From Microbacterium sp. 18062 (GTDB taxonomy: Bacteria > Actinomycetota > Actinomycetes > Actinomycetales > Microbacteriaceae), in NCBI RefSeq assembly GCF_902706225.1, contig NZ_CACSKB010000003.1, positions 62,001 to 126,000 of the forward strand: 64,000 nt of DNA, in the 5' to 3' direction. Numbering within the stretch: the stretch's first letter is position 1; each line of letters starts with the position of its first letter. A program made the translations under genes and the position numbers. Positions 17,425-25,819 of this stretch are shown here, piece by piece. The notes under the pieces are model-generated. The model was not told where the DNA came from, made no database searches, and saw only the letters and a program-made list of their open reading frames with translations.

Positions 17425-18924
17425 TCAGGAGAGGTCGATCCACACCGTCTTCGTCTGCAGGTAGGGATCCAGTGCCTCGCGGCCCAGCTCCTTGCCGTAG
17501 CCGCTGGCCTTGAACCCGCCGTAGGGCACGGCGACGTCGAACATCCCGTAGGTGTTGGACCACACCACGCCCGCCTTGATCTGCGCGGCGACGCGGTGGG
17601 TGCGCTTCACGTCCCGCGTCCAGATCCCGGAGGCGAGGCCGAACTGCGTGTCGTTCGCGAGCGTGACCGCCTCCTCCTCGGTGTCGAAGGCTCCGACCAT
17701 GCCGACGGGGCCGAAGATCTCGCGCCGCATGATCGTCATGTCGCGCTCGACATCCGTGAAGAGCGTCGGCTGCACGAAGTATCCGTCCGCGAGCCCGGGC
17801 AGCTGCACGGTGCCGCCGCCGACCACGGCGGTCGCGCCCTCCCCGACGCCGGCGGCGATCATCCCGCTCACGCGCTCCTGCTGCTCACGGCTCACGAGCG
17901 GGCCCATCGTCGTGCGGGGGTCGAGCCCGTCTCCGAGCCGGATGCCCCGCACCTTCTCGGCCAGGCCCGCGAGGAAGGGCTCGTAGACCGACCGATGGAC
18001 GAACACGCGCGCGCCGGCGATGCAGCACTGGCCCTGGTTGAAGTAGACGGCGCCGAAGGTGCCGTCTATGGCGGCCTGCAGGTCCGCATCCTCGAAGACG
18101 AGGCTCGGCGACTTGCCGCCGAGCTCGAGCGAGAGGCGCTTCATGTTCCCCTTGGAGGCCTCGAGGATCTTCTGGCCGGTGGCGTTCTCACCGGTGAAGG
18201 TGATCTTGTCGACGTCCAGGTGCCCCGACAGCGGGGCGCCGGCCCCCTCGCCGTCGCCGGTGACGACGTTCACCACACCCGGCGGGAAACCGATCTCGAG
18301 CGCCAGCTCGACGAGTCGGAGTGCCGAGAGCGGGGTCTGCTCCGCCGGTTTCAGGACCACGGTGTTGCCGGCGGCGAGGGCGGGACCGAGCTTGTAGCCG
18401 ACCATGAGCAGCGGGAAGTTCCAGGGGATGATCGCCCCCACGACGCCCACGGGCTCACGCCGGGTGTACACGTGGAACGCGCCGCCGCCGGAAGGGGTGA
18501 TGGTCTCGCCCTCGATCTTGGTGGCCCAGCCTGCGTAGTACTTGAAAAGAGATGCGCACAGCGGCACGTCGAGCGTCGCGGACTCGCTCGTCGGCTTGCC
18601 GTTGTCGAGCGTGTCCAGCTGTCCGAGCTCGACGGCGCGCCGCTCGATCTCCTCGCCGAGACGCCACAGCAGGTTCGCGCGCTCAGCCGGGGCGAGCCCG
18701 TTCCACACCGGCAGCGCGCCGCGGGCGGCCGCCACCGCGGCGTCCACATCCGCCGCGGTGCCCGCCGCGACACGCGAGATGCGCCGGCCGGTGGCGGGGT
18801 TGTGCACGTCGATGAGACCGCCGTCGGACGCCGCGGGGCGGCCTGCGCCGACGATGAGCCCGTGCTCCCGATCGAGGAAGGCCTCGACCTCGGGGAGCAG
18901 TGACGCCGTGGCTGTTCTCGACAT
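17425..18924 (-). CDS. Aldehyde dehydrogenase (NAD(P)+-dependent)
   Basis: A 499-residue ALDH-superfamily enzyme. The oxyanion asparagine is in PWNFPLL (169), the general base Glu267 is in LELGGKSP, and the catalytic cysteine is Cys301 in NQGQCCIAG. The late motif EIFGPV is also present. Length and all key residues are normal. It is divergent from the GntR gene at 19166 and has operator C 42 bases upstream of its ATG. Within the cluster it would oxidise an aldehyde to a carboxylic acid, plausibly the product of the GMC oxidase at 10121 or a ring-cleavage semialdehyde. The start was set at 18924 because the frame upstream is non-coding and includes the operator. Confidence 0.93.
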   Translation of the reverse strand: MSRTATASLLPEVEAFLDREHGLIVGAGRPAASDGGLIDVHNPATGRRISRVAAGTAADVDAAVAAARGALPVWNGLAPAERANLLWRLGEEIERRAVELGQLDTLDNGKPTSESATLDVPLCASLFKYYAGWATKIEGETITPSGGGAFHVYTRREPVGVVGAIIPWNFPLLMVGYKLGPALAAGNTVVLKPAEQTPLSALRLVELALEIGFPPGVVNVVTGDGEGAGAPLSGHLDVDKITFTGENATGQKILEASKGNMKRLSLELGGKSPSLVFEDADLQAAIDGTFGAVYFNQGQCCIAGARVFVHRSVYEPFLAGLAEKVRGIRLGDGLDPRTTMGPLVSREQQERVSGMIAAGVGEGATAVVGGGTVQLPGLADGYFVQPTLFTDVERDMTIMRREIFGPVGMVGAFDTEEEAVTLANDTQFGLASGIWTRDVKRTHRVAAQIKAGVVWSNTYGMFDVAVPYGGFKASGYGKELGREALDPYLQTKTVWIDLS

Positions 18925-18965
18925 GAGGACTCCGTCCAGAGCGCCGGCGACGGACCGGCGACAAA

Positions 18966-18982
18966 TGAGATCTGATATGCGA
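18966..18982. promoter_or_regulatory. Cluster operator, site C
   Basis: TGAGATCTGATATGCGA matches site E at 14 of 17 positions. It lies 42 bases before the aldehyde dehydrogenase start (minus strand) in the divergent 18925-19165 region. Confidence 0.55.
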
Positions 18983-19042
18983 TCTAAATCTAGAGCCGAA
19001 CCCTGCGTCGCACCTGCGCGCGGGTGAGTCGTTACACGGAAT

Positions 19043-19055
19043 TTACACCTCGTAA
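19043..19055. promoter_or_regulatory. TTAC-N5-GTAA element
   Basis: TTACACCTCGTAA shares the TTAC-N5-GTAA form with 11561-11573 and lies midway between operators C and D. Its function is not known. Confidence 0.35.
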
Positions 19056-19093
19056 CCGGCGCGGAGGGCGCGCGGCCTCGATGGGGTGCAGAG

Positions 19094-19110
19094 TTAGATA
19101 TCATATTTCA
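19094..19110. promoter_or_regulatory. Cluster operator, site D (divergent copy)
   Basis: TTAGATATCATATTTCA matches site E at 12 of 17 positions, mostly in the AGAT and ATAT blocks. It lies 56 bases before the GTG of the GntR gene at 19166, suggesting autoregulation. Confidence 0.4.
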
Positions 19111-19165
19111 CGTCTCAAATACGTCCCCTGCGAAGGGGCGGACCACGTCGGGAGGGGGCTGCCGC

Positions 19166-19828
19166 GTGTCAGCGACCGAGGATGCCGTCGCACCGGTACA
19201 GGTCAAGGACCTCGTCTACCGGAAGCTGCGGGACGCACTGATCGCGCACGAGTTCGTGCCGGGCGAGTCGATGCGGGAGGCAGCGCTCTCGATGCGCCTC
19301 GGCGTCAGCAAGACTCCGATCAGAGAGGCGCTCGTGCGGCTCGAGCACGACGGGCTCGTCGAGATCGCGCCGTACCGCGGAGCGCGCGCCCGGGTGTACT
19401 CCGCGGCCGACGCCCGTGAGCTCCACGAGGCGCGCGAGCTGCTCCAGTGCGAGTGCGTGCGGCTCGCCGCCGGGCACGCCGACGTGCTCGACCGGATCGA
19501 GACGAACCTCGACGCGACGGCGTCGGCGCTGGATGCAGGGGACCTCGACGAGGCGGCGGCACTGCTCGACGCCTTCGACGACATCTTCTTCGACCTCCTG
19601 GACAACGCGCTGCTCGAGGGGGTCATCGAGCGGCTCTCGCTGCACCTGCGCAGACTCGGCAAGCTGGGCGCCGGGCAGATGAGGTTCGCCGACTCGCTGG
19701 GCCAGCACCGCGCCATCCTGTCGGCACTGCGCGCAGGCGACGTCCCCGCCGCACAGGAGGCGCTGCGCGGACACCTGCGGGAGGTGTGCGAGGTCCAGGT
19801 CGCCGCTCTCGCACCGGGCGGGGACTGA
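19166..19828 (+). CDS. GntR-family regulator, FCD subfamily, copy 2
   Basis: A 220-residue regulator closely related to the protein at 16571. The DNA-binding part reads VSKTPIREALVRLEHDGLVEIAPYRGARA, differing from the other copy at only one or two residues over this stretch. The FCD ligand domain is more diverged (DAFDDIFFDLLDNALLEG, then QHRAILSAL and LRGHL). The pair therefore may answer different pathway metabolites at shared operators. The start is GTG at 19166 with GGGAGGGGG nine bases upstream. It is divergent from the aldehyde dehydrogenase gene, and operator D lies in its leader. Confidence 0.9.
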   Translation: MSATEDAVAPVQVKDLVYRKLRDALIAHEFVPGESMREAALSMRLGVSKTPIREALVRLEHDGLVEIAPYRGARARVYSAADARELHEARELLQCECVRLAAGHADVLDRIETNLDATASALDAGDLDEAAALLDAFDDIFFDLLDNALLEGVIERLSLHLRRLGKLGAGQMRFADSLGQHRAILSALRAGDVPAAQEALRGHLREVCEVQVAALAPGGD

Positions 19829-19949
19829 TCCGCACGAGCCGTGGGGCCGCCGCGCCGCGGACGCGTCACCGCTGCCTCACCGCCGCTTCTTGTAACGAGT
19901 TGTTTACCGGGGACGGCGCCCCGAGGCGTTCACCGACAGGTTCGCAATA

Positions 19950-19966
19950 TAAGATCTGATATCTGA
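19950..19966. promoter_or_regulatory. Cluster operator, site E
   Basis: TAAGATCTGATATCTGA is the best representative of the shared motif (AGAT-N5-ATCT arms). It lies 21 bases before the ATG at 19987, where bound protein would block transcription of the 19987-25768 unit. Confidence 0.65.
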
Positions 19967-19986
19967 GAATGGCAACGGAGGGCACG

Positions 19987-21207
19987 ATGAGCGTACTGAC
20001 TGACACCTCGGTCTATGAGAAGGTGTCGGCACACATCGACGAGGAGCGGCTCGTCCGCCTGGTCCAGGAGGTGAGCCGGATCCCCAGCATCCTGGGAGAG
20101 GAAGGGCCCCTGGCCGAGTACCTGGCGAGCACCATGGCGGAGTCGGGCTTCGCCGGCGTCGAGCTGCAGCCCGTGCTGCCGGAGAGGCCCAACGCGATCG
20201 GCCACGTCGACTTCGGCGACGCGGCCGCGGAGGGCAGGACGGTCGTGCTGACGGGCCACCTCGACACGAAGCCGGTGTCGCACGGCTGGACGGTGAGCGA
20301 GCCGTTCTCGGGCGACCTCATCGACGGCGCGATCTACGGTCACGGCATCATGGACATGAAGGCGGCGCTCGTCTGCCAGATCGTCGCGATCGAGGCCCTC
20401 CGCGCCTCGGGCCTGCCGGTCAACGGGCGGGTCGCGATGGCGGCGGTCTCGGACCACATGGGCGATCAGCTCGGCTCGATCGAGTACTTCAAGGAGCACA
20501 CCGCCGACTACTGCGTGCTCGGCGAGCTCTCGGACAACGAGATCTTCCTCGGCCATCGCGGTCGCTACTACTTCGACATCCATGTGCGCGGTGTCTCCGC
20601 CCACACCTGCCACAAGCCGCTCGCGGTCAACGCCAACATGCTCGCGGCGCACGCGATCATCGAGCTCGACCGCTCGGCGCTCACCCCGAAGCTCGAGGAC
20701 TGGGTCGTCGACCTCTTCGGACCCGAGACGTTCATGGCCCCCGGGCGCGTCTACGGCGGCCTGCCGCCGGGAGGGCCGTCGATGATCCCCGACGAGTGCG
20801 TGATCCGCGTCGACTGCCGCCCCCAGCCCGGCGTCACGATCGAGGAGGTGCGCGCCGAGATCGACGCCTGCCTCGCCCGCGCCAAGCAGGCCGAGCCCCG
20901 GTTCGAGGCGGAGGTCGTGCTGGCCGACGTCAAGAGCGGCTACATGGCCTCGCCCGAGGACTCGGTGAGCGAGCTGATGCGCCGCTCCGTCGCGGCGGTG
21001 CGCGGCGAGCAGCCCGTCTTCGAGGTCGCCGGCTGGCTCGGCGACACCGCGAGCTTCGGCCAGGACGTCCCGACGATCATCTTCGGCCCGGGGGGCGAGC
21101 CGGTGTACTGCCCCGACGAGCACCTCTCGGTCGACGACATCGTCGAGGCGACCCGCGTGTACGCGATGTTCTGCGCCATGGCGCTCATGGACGGCGTCGA
21201 GGCCTGA
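19987..21207 (+). CDS. M20-family (ArgE/DapE/YlmB-like) metallo-hydrolase with unusual metal-site residues
   Basis: A 406-residue member of the M20 peptidase/deacylase family. His91 and Asp93 (TGHLDTKP) and Asp123 (GHGIMDMKAA) match the first metal ligands, and Glu180 (VLGELSD) a later one. The usual Glu-Glu pair reads Asp156-His157 (AVSDHMGDQLGS), and the last metal histidine appears replaced by Tyr374 (VYCPDEHL). Bacillus YlmB, an M20 protein, removes the formyl group from N-formylaminopyrimidine upstream of TenA, so a deformylase or related deacylase role fits the cluster. The start ATG at 19987 has CGGAGG upstream; an ATG at 19969 lies closer to the operator and has no ribosome site. It opens a five-gene unit. 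Confidence 0.85.
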   Translation: MSVLTDTSVYEKVSAHIDEERLVRLVQEVSRIPSILGEEGPLAEYLASTMAESGFAGVELQPVLPERPNAIGHVDFGDAAAEGRTVVLTGHLDTKPVSHGWTVSEPFSGDLIDGAIYGHGIMDMKAALVCQIVAIEALRASGLPVNGRVAMAAVSDHMGDQLGSIEYFKEHTADYCVLGELSDNEIFLGHRGRYYFDIHVRGVSAHTCHKPLAVNANMLAAHAIIELDRSALTPKLEDWVVDLFGPETFMAPGRVYGGLPPGGPSMIPDECVIRVDCRPQPGVTIEEVRAEIDACLARAKQAEPRFEAEVVLADVKSGYMASPEDSVSELMRRSVAAVRGEQPVFEVAGWLGDTASFGQDVPTIIFGPGGEPVYCPDEHLSVDDIVEATRVYAMFCAMALMDGVEA

Positions 21208-21242
21208 GCCCGCGCGCGAGCGATCCGAGAAGGAACGAGAAG

Positions 21243-22253
21243 ATGAAGACAGGCGTGGCTCTGCAGCCCGTGTACCCGTCGGCGCTGTTCGGCGACATGG
21301 TGGAGAGGATCGAACGGCTGGGCTTCGACGAGCTCTGGCTCACGGACTCCTCGCTCCACTCCCGGTACAGCCCCATGTACCTCGCGCTGGCCGCGGTCCG
21401 CTCCGAACGCATGACGCTCGGCAACGCCGTGACGAACCCCGTCACGCGCCATCCCGCGCTCGGCGCCGTGGCGGCCGCGACGCTCGACGAGATCTCCGGC
21501 GGGCGCGCGATCTACGGCATCGGCGCGGGCGACCGGCCGCTGCTCGCTCTCGGGCTGAAGCCCGCCCGGCTCGCCCTCCTCGAGGACGCGATCGCCGCAG
21601 CGCGCGAGCTCTGGACGGGCGACACCGTGACCCGCGAGTACCGCGGCTTCTCGCTCGACGACGCGCACATGCGGTTCGACGTCCCCACGCGGATCCCGGT
21701 GTACATCTCCGCATCCGGGCCGAAGACACTCGAGCTGGCGGGGCGGATCGCCGACGGCGTGATCCTGCTCGCGGGCCTGCACCCCGACGGCCTCCGGTAC
21801 GCGCTCGAGCACATCGATCGCGGCGCGGCGCAGGCAGGGCGCGAGCAACGCCCGAAGATCTCGGTGTTCGGATACGGCGCCGTCGACGACGACCGGGACC
21901 GCGCGATGGCCGCGGCACGCACGATCGCGGCCTGGTTCCCGCAGACCGCGCCCATGTACTGCGAGCTGGCCGGCCTCGACCCGGCGCTCATCGAGAAGGT
22001 CCGCGGGATGTACCAGGGCGGCGAGTTCCAGGAGGCCGCCAAGGCCGCCGAGCTGCTGCCCGACGACTTCGTGCACCGCATGTCGCTCTCGGGCGACCGC
22101 GCGACCGTGACGGCGCACATCGCGAACATCGAGGCGCTCGGCATCGACAGCTTCACCGTGTTCCCGCTCGGCGGCGACGCGGACTACCGAATGACGACGA
22201 TCGAGCGGTTCGCCTCCTGCTTCGCCGACGCGCAGCCGGCGCCCACGCGATGA
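21243..22253 (+). CDS. LLM-class flavin-dependent oxidoreductase (F420/FMN, methylene-H4MPT-reductase-like)
   Basis: A 336-residue luciferase-like protein of the shorter F420-type branch. Visible features are FGDMVERIERLGFDELWLTDSSLH (about 15-38), the TLGNAVTNPVTRHPALGAVAAATLDEISGGRAIYGIGAGD block (about 60-100) and PVYISASGPKTLELAGRIADGVIL (about 150-175). The start ATG at 21243 follows GAAGGAACGAGAAG. It overlaps the next gene by four bases. It could use F420H2 or FMNH2 to reduce or oxygenate a ring intermediate. It differs in subfamily from the NtaA-like enzyme at 7001, so the cluster has two distinct luciferase-fold steps. Confidence 0.88.
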   Translation: MKTGVALQPVYPSALFGDMVERIERLGFDELWLTDSSLHSRYSPMYLALAAVRSERMTLGNAVTNPVTRHPALGAVAAATLDEISGGRAIYGIGAGDRPLLALGLKPARLALLEDAIAAARELWTGDTVTREYRGFSLDDAHMRFDVPTRIPVYISASGPKTLELAGRIADGVILLAGLHPDGLRYALEHIDRGAAQAGREQRPKISVFGYGAVDDDRDRAMAAARTIAAWFPQTAPMYCELAGLDPALIEKVRGMYQGGEFQEAAKAAELLPDDFVHRMSLSGDRATVTAHIANIEALGIDSFTVFPLGGDADYRMTTIERFASCFADAQPAPTR

Positions 22254-23230
22254 ACGCGCCCCGGCTCCCGGGCCGCACGGTCTCGCGTGCGCTGGACACC
22301 TGTCTGGGGCTGCGCGCCGGCGAGAGGGTGGTCCTGCTCACCGACGCGCTCACCGATCCGGCCGTCGTGGCCGGGCTCGTGCTCGGCATCCAGGAGCGCC
22401 GCGCGGAGCCGGTCGTGCGGCAGCTGCCGACCTATGCCCTCCCGGGCAGCGAGCCGCCGCCCGACGTCGCCGAGGAGCTCGCGGCCGCCGACTGCGGCAT
22501 CGAGCTGACGAGCACCTTCATCGGCTCCAGCCGCGCCCGGCAGAACGCGTCGCGGAGCGGCACCCGGTACCTCTGCATGCCCGCGGTCACGGCCGACACG
22601 TTCCGGCTCGGGGGCCCGTTCGACGTGGACTTCGACGCCCTCGCGCGCACCACGCAGGTCCTCGCGCGCGCCTGGGAGAAGGCATCCGTCTACCGCATCG
22701 TCACCCCCGCCGGCACCGACGTCTCGGGCTCGGTGGCCGGCCGCAGGGGACGCGCGCTCACGGGCGTCGCGCGCGAGCGCGGCGACTACATGGCGCCGCC
22801 GGACATCGAGTCGGGGACCGCGCCCGTGGAGGGCACGACCAACGGCACGATCGTCATCGACGCCGACTTCCTCTTCATGGGCCCCGGGCCGGTGCGCAGC
22901 GCCGCCGCCCTCCACATCCGCGACGGCCTGCTCGTCTCGACGGACGGCCAGGAGGCCGAGCGGCTGACGGAGATGATCGCCCGCTGCGCGGACCCGCGCA
23001 TGACCAACCTCGCCGAGGTCTCGGTCGGGCTCAACCCGCAGGGCTCGGTGTGCGGCGTGCCGATGGAGACCGAGTCGACGCTCGGCAGCGCGCACGTGGC
23101 CTTCGGCAACTCGATCGCCTACGGCGGCACGGTGGACGCCGTGGCGCACCTGGACTGCGTCATGCGCGACGCGACGGTCTACCTCGACGGCGTGCCCCGC
23201 ATCGTCGAGGGCACGGTCTACGGGGACTGA
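22250..23230 (+). CDS. NicX/M29-aminopeptidase-like metalloprotein
   Basis: A 326-residue protein of the superfamily that holds M29 aminopeptidases (about 410 residues) and NicX-type 2,5-dihydroxypyridine 5,6-dioxygenase (about 350). The C-terminal metal region reads STLGSAHVAFGNS and then AHLDCVM; the His-x-Asp of the latter matches the ligand pair of both families, and METEST supplies a nearby glutamate. The N-terminus (RALDTCLGLRAGERVVLLTD) is also typical. Its length is nearer to NicX. In a pathway that must open an N-heteroaromatic ring, a ring-cleaving dioxygenase is an attractive reading, but a peptidase or amidase role is possible. It starts inside the stop of the preceding gene (ATGA). 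Confidence 0.75.
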   Translation: MNAPRLPGRTVSRALDTCLGLRAGERVVLLTDALTDPAVVAGLVLGIQERRAEPVVRQLPTYALPGSEPPPDVAEELAAADCGIELTSTFIGSSRARQNASRSGTRYLCMPAVTADTFRLGGPFDVDFDALARTTQVLARAWEKASVYRIVTPAGTDVSGSVAGRRGRALTGVARERGDYMAPPDIESGTAPVEGTTNGTIVIDADFLFMGPGPVRSAAALHIRDGLLVSTDGQEAERLTEMIARCADPRMTNLAEVSVGLNPQGSVCGVPMETESTLGSAHVAFGNSIAYGGTVDAVAHLDCVMRDATVYLDGVPRIVEGTVYGD

Positions 23231-23246
23231 GACACCGGAGGGAATC

Positions 23247-24338
23247 ATGGCCGCCTCGTTCGAAGAGCTGCTCGCCCGCGAGGGCCTGGCCTGGATGGGC
23301 CAGAACACGACGCACCTCGACCCGCCTCAGGAGGTGGTCGAGGCGATCGAGCGCTCCGTGCGGGATCGCGAGTTCCAGGTCTACGCCCCGCCGGCCGGCT
23401 TCGAGGAGCTGCGCCGTCTCGTCGCCGACGACATCGGGCTGCCGGGGTCGGAGGTCTGGATGACGGATGGCGCCGTCGCGGGCCTGTACCACCTGTGCAT
23501 GACGCTCGCCCCCCGCATCTCGCGCGTCATCACGACCGATCCGGGCTGGCCCTGGCCGGGCCGCTTCCTCGGACGCACGGGCATCCCCGTGCACGCGCCG
23601 GGCGTGTACGAGAACCCGTCTCGCACGCTCACCGCCGCGCAGGTCGCGAGCGTCATCGAGCCGGGGTCGCTGCTCTACCTCATCGACCCGCTCAACCCGC
23701 TCGGCAGCCGCTACACGCGCGCCGAGCTCGAGGCGATCGTGAAGCTGGCGAGGGAGACGGGCTCGCTCATCGTGCACGACTGCACCTACCGGCACTTCGC
23801 CACCGGGCACAGCCTCGTCGCAGAGCTGTACCCGGAGGGCACGTTCACGACCTACAGCTTCTCGAAGTGGCTGGGACTGGCGGGCCTGCGGCTGGGCGCC
23901 GTGATCGCGAAGCCCGAGGTGCTCGAAGCGCTCACCGTCGTGCCCGCCAATCCGCTGGGGGCGGGGATCGTCGGGCAGCGCGCGGCGATCGCGGGGCTCC
24001 GGGTGCGCGGGCCCTGGCTGGAGCAGTTGCGCGGCGTGAACCGCGCCAACATCGAGCGCGTCGAGCGGGTCGTCGCCGAGACGGGCTTCGGCGACGTGGT
24101 CGTCTCCCCCTCGCACGGCAACTTCCTCGCCGTCGACATCGCGGCGACCGGGCTGCACTCCGAGGCGGTTTGCGACGCCCTGCTGGCCGACGACATCTTC
24201 ATCCGGCCGGGCACCTACCAGTCGCCCGGCTTCGGCGAGCGGTTCGTGAAGGTGTCGACCTCCGTCCCGCCGGAGTGGGTCGAGCGGTTCGCCGCGTCCT
24301 GGGCCTCCCTCGCGGAGAGGACGGGGGTGCCGGCATGA
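23247..24338 (+). CDS. PLP-dependent aminotransferase class I/II-like enzyme
   Basis: A 363-residue fold-type I PLP enzyme. Asn150 (DPLNPLG), Asp178 and Tyr181 (HDCTYRHF), and the Schiff-base Lys207 with Arg215 (SFSKWLGLAGLRLG) are all in place. The arginine that usually binds the substrate carboxylate near the C-terminus appears as Lys335 (FVKVSTSVP), which hints at an unusual amino donor or a lyase reaction. The start ATG at 23247 follows CCGGAGGG. It shares the unit with the NicX-like gene and overlaps the amidase gene by four bases. Its step in the pathway is not clear; it might process an amino-acid-like fragment after ring opening. Confidence 0.88.
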   Translation: MAASFEELLAREGLAWMGQNTTHLDPPQEVVEAIERSVRDREFQVYAPPAGFEELRRLVADDIGLPGSEVWMTDGAVAGLYHLCMTLAPRISRVITTDPGWPWPGRFLGRTGIPVHAPGVYENPSRTLTAAQVASVIEPGSLLYLIDPLNPLGSRYTRAELEAIVKLARETGSLIVHDCTYRHFATGHSLVAELYPEGTFTTYSFSKWLGLAGLRLGAVIAKPEVLEALTVVPANPLGAGIVGQRAAIAGLRVRGPWLEQLRGVNRANIERVERVVAETGFGDVVVSPSHGNFLAVDIAATGLHSEAVCDALLADDIFIRPGTYQSPGFGERFVKVSTSVPPEWVERFAASWASLAERTGVPA

Positions 24339-25768
24339 GCGATCTCTCGCGCTACATCGAGCTCGACGCCGACGCCTATCGCACGATGAGCGGTGTGGAG
24401 CTCGCGCGCGGCGTCGCGCGCGGCGCCTACTCCCCCCGGCAGCTCGCCGAGCTCGCGTTGACCCTCGCCAGAGAGGCCGAGCCGACCGTCAACGCCTACG
24501 TCGGCCTCCGCGAGGAGGCCGCGCTCGCCGAGGCCGCCGTCCTCGAGAAGGAGGCACGCGACGGTCGGCTGCGCAGCCCGCTGCACGGGGTGCCGATCGC
24601 CTCGAAGGACAACATGTATCTCGCCGGCGAGCCCGCGCGGAAGGGCTCGCGCACGACCGACGAGGCCCCCGCCCGGGTCTCCTCGCCCTTCGTGCAGCGC
24701 CTCGTCGACGCGGGGACCGTCGTCATCGGCCGCACCACGACGCCCGAGTTCGGCTGGAAGGGCACGGGAATCTCGCCGCTGACGGGCGTGACCCGCAACC
24801 CGTGGGACCCCACGCGCAACAGCGGCGGCTCCAGCGCGGGCTCCGGCGCGACGGTGGGCTCGGGCGCCGTCCCGATCGCGACCGGCTCGGACGCCGGCGG
24901 GTCCGTGCGGATCCCCGCGGCGTTCTGCGGCACGGTGGGGCTGAAGCCGACTCTGAGCGCCATCCCGGTGTGGCCCGGGACCGTGAACGAGAACCTGTCG
25001 CACGCCGGTCCGCTCACCCGCACCGTGGCCGACTGCCGCGCGGTGCTCGACATCGCCCGGGGGCCGGATGCGCGTGACCCGCAGTCGGCGTTCGTGCGGG
25101 CGGATCCCGCCGTGACCGGCCGTCCCCTCCGCGTCGGCGTCGTGCGTCGTCCGTTCGGCATCACCCCCTCCGACGAGGTGGCCGCACGCACCGACGTCGC
25201 GCTCGCGCTGCTGGAGAGGAGCGGGATCGCGCGGTTCGAGGAGCTCGATCTGGACACGGCCATCCCGCGCGACATCTTCGAAGGGCTGTGGGTGACCGGT
25301 CGCGGCCACGGCTTCGCCGACCTCATCCGCGCGCAGGGGGACGCCATGGACCCGGGGCTCGTGCGGCTGCTGCCACTGGCCGAGGAGTACGCGCTGCCCG
25401 ACTTCCTCCGCGTCGTGCAAGCGCGGCGCGCCTTCAACTCCGAGCTGTTCGCCGTGTTCGACCGGGTCGACCTGCTGCTCATGCCCACGATGCCGCTCGT
25501 GGCCTTCGAGGCCGACCAGGAGGTGCCGCGCGGCGGCGAGGCTGAGGCGAAACTGCCCTGGATCACCTGGACGCCGTACACGTACCCCTTCAACGTCAGC
25601 GGGCAGCCCGCCCTGACGGTGCCCTTCGACCTCGGCGATGGCCGGCTGCCCGTGGGGCTGCAGGTGGTCGGCGCGTTCTCGGCCGACGACACGGTGCTGG
25701 CCTTCGCCGAGGCCGTGGAGCGCGTGCTCGCGCCGACGAACGAGCTCGTGGTGGCGCCCCGGCGCTGA
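24335..25768 (+). CDS. Amidase signature family enzyme
   Basis: A 477-residue amidase. The Ser-cisSer-Lys triad is visible: Lys at about 89 in IASKDNMY, Ser at about 167 in NSGGSSAGSGA, and the nucleophile Ser at about 191 in GSDAGGSVRIPAAFCGTVGLKPT. Length and order are normal for the AmiE/GatA family. It hydrolyses a carboxamide, releasing ammonia or an amine, and probably acts late in the pathway on a ring-opened amide. The start ATG at 24335 overlaps the stop of the PLP enzyme. A strong bidirectional terminator follows at 25773-25814. Confidence 0.92.
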   Translation: MSDLSRYIELDADAYRTMSGVELARGVARGAYSPRQLAELALTLAREAEPTVNAYVGLREEAALAEAAVLEKEARDGRLRSPLHGVPIASKDNMYLAGEPARKGSRTTDEAPARVSSPFVQRLVDAGTVVIGRTTTPEFGWKGTGISPLTGVTRNPWDPTRNSGGSSAGSGATVGSGAVPIATGSDAGGSVRIPAAFCGTVGLKPTLSAIPVWPGTVNENLSHAGPLTRTVADCRAVLDIARGPDARDPQSAFVRADPAVTGRPLRVGVVRRPFGITPSDEVAARTDVALALLERSGIARFEELDLDTAIPRDIFEGLWVTGRGHGFADLIRAQGDAMDPGLVRLLPLAEEYALPDFLRVVQARRAFNSELFAVFDRVDLLLMPTMPLVAFEADQEVPRGGEAEAKLPWITWTPYTYPFNVSGQPALTVPFDLGDGRLPVGLQVVGAFSADDTVLAFAEAVERVLAPTNELVVAPRR

Positions 25769-25772
25769 CCGG

Positions 25773-25814
25773 ACGACGGAGGGGCCGGACCGCCCGGTCC
25801 GGCCCCTCCGTCGT
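25773..25814. terminator. Bidirectional hairpin terminator
   Basis: A perfect 19-bp stem (25773-25791 with 25796-25814) and a GCCC loop lie between two convergent stops (25768 and 25820). It can serve both the amidase unit and the aminohydrolase on the other strand. Confidence 0.85.
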
Positions 25815-25819
25815 GTGCC

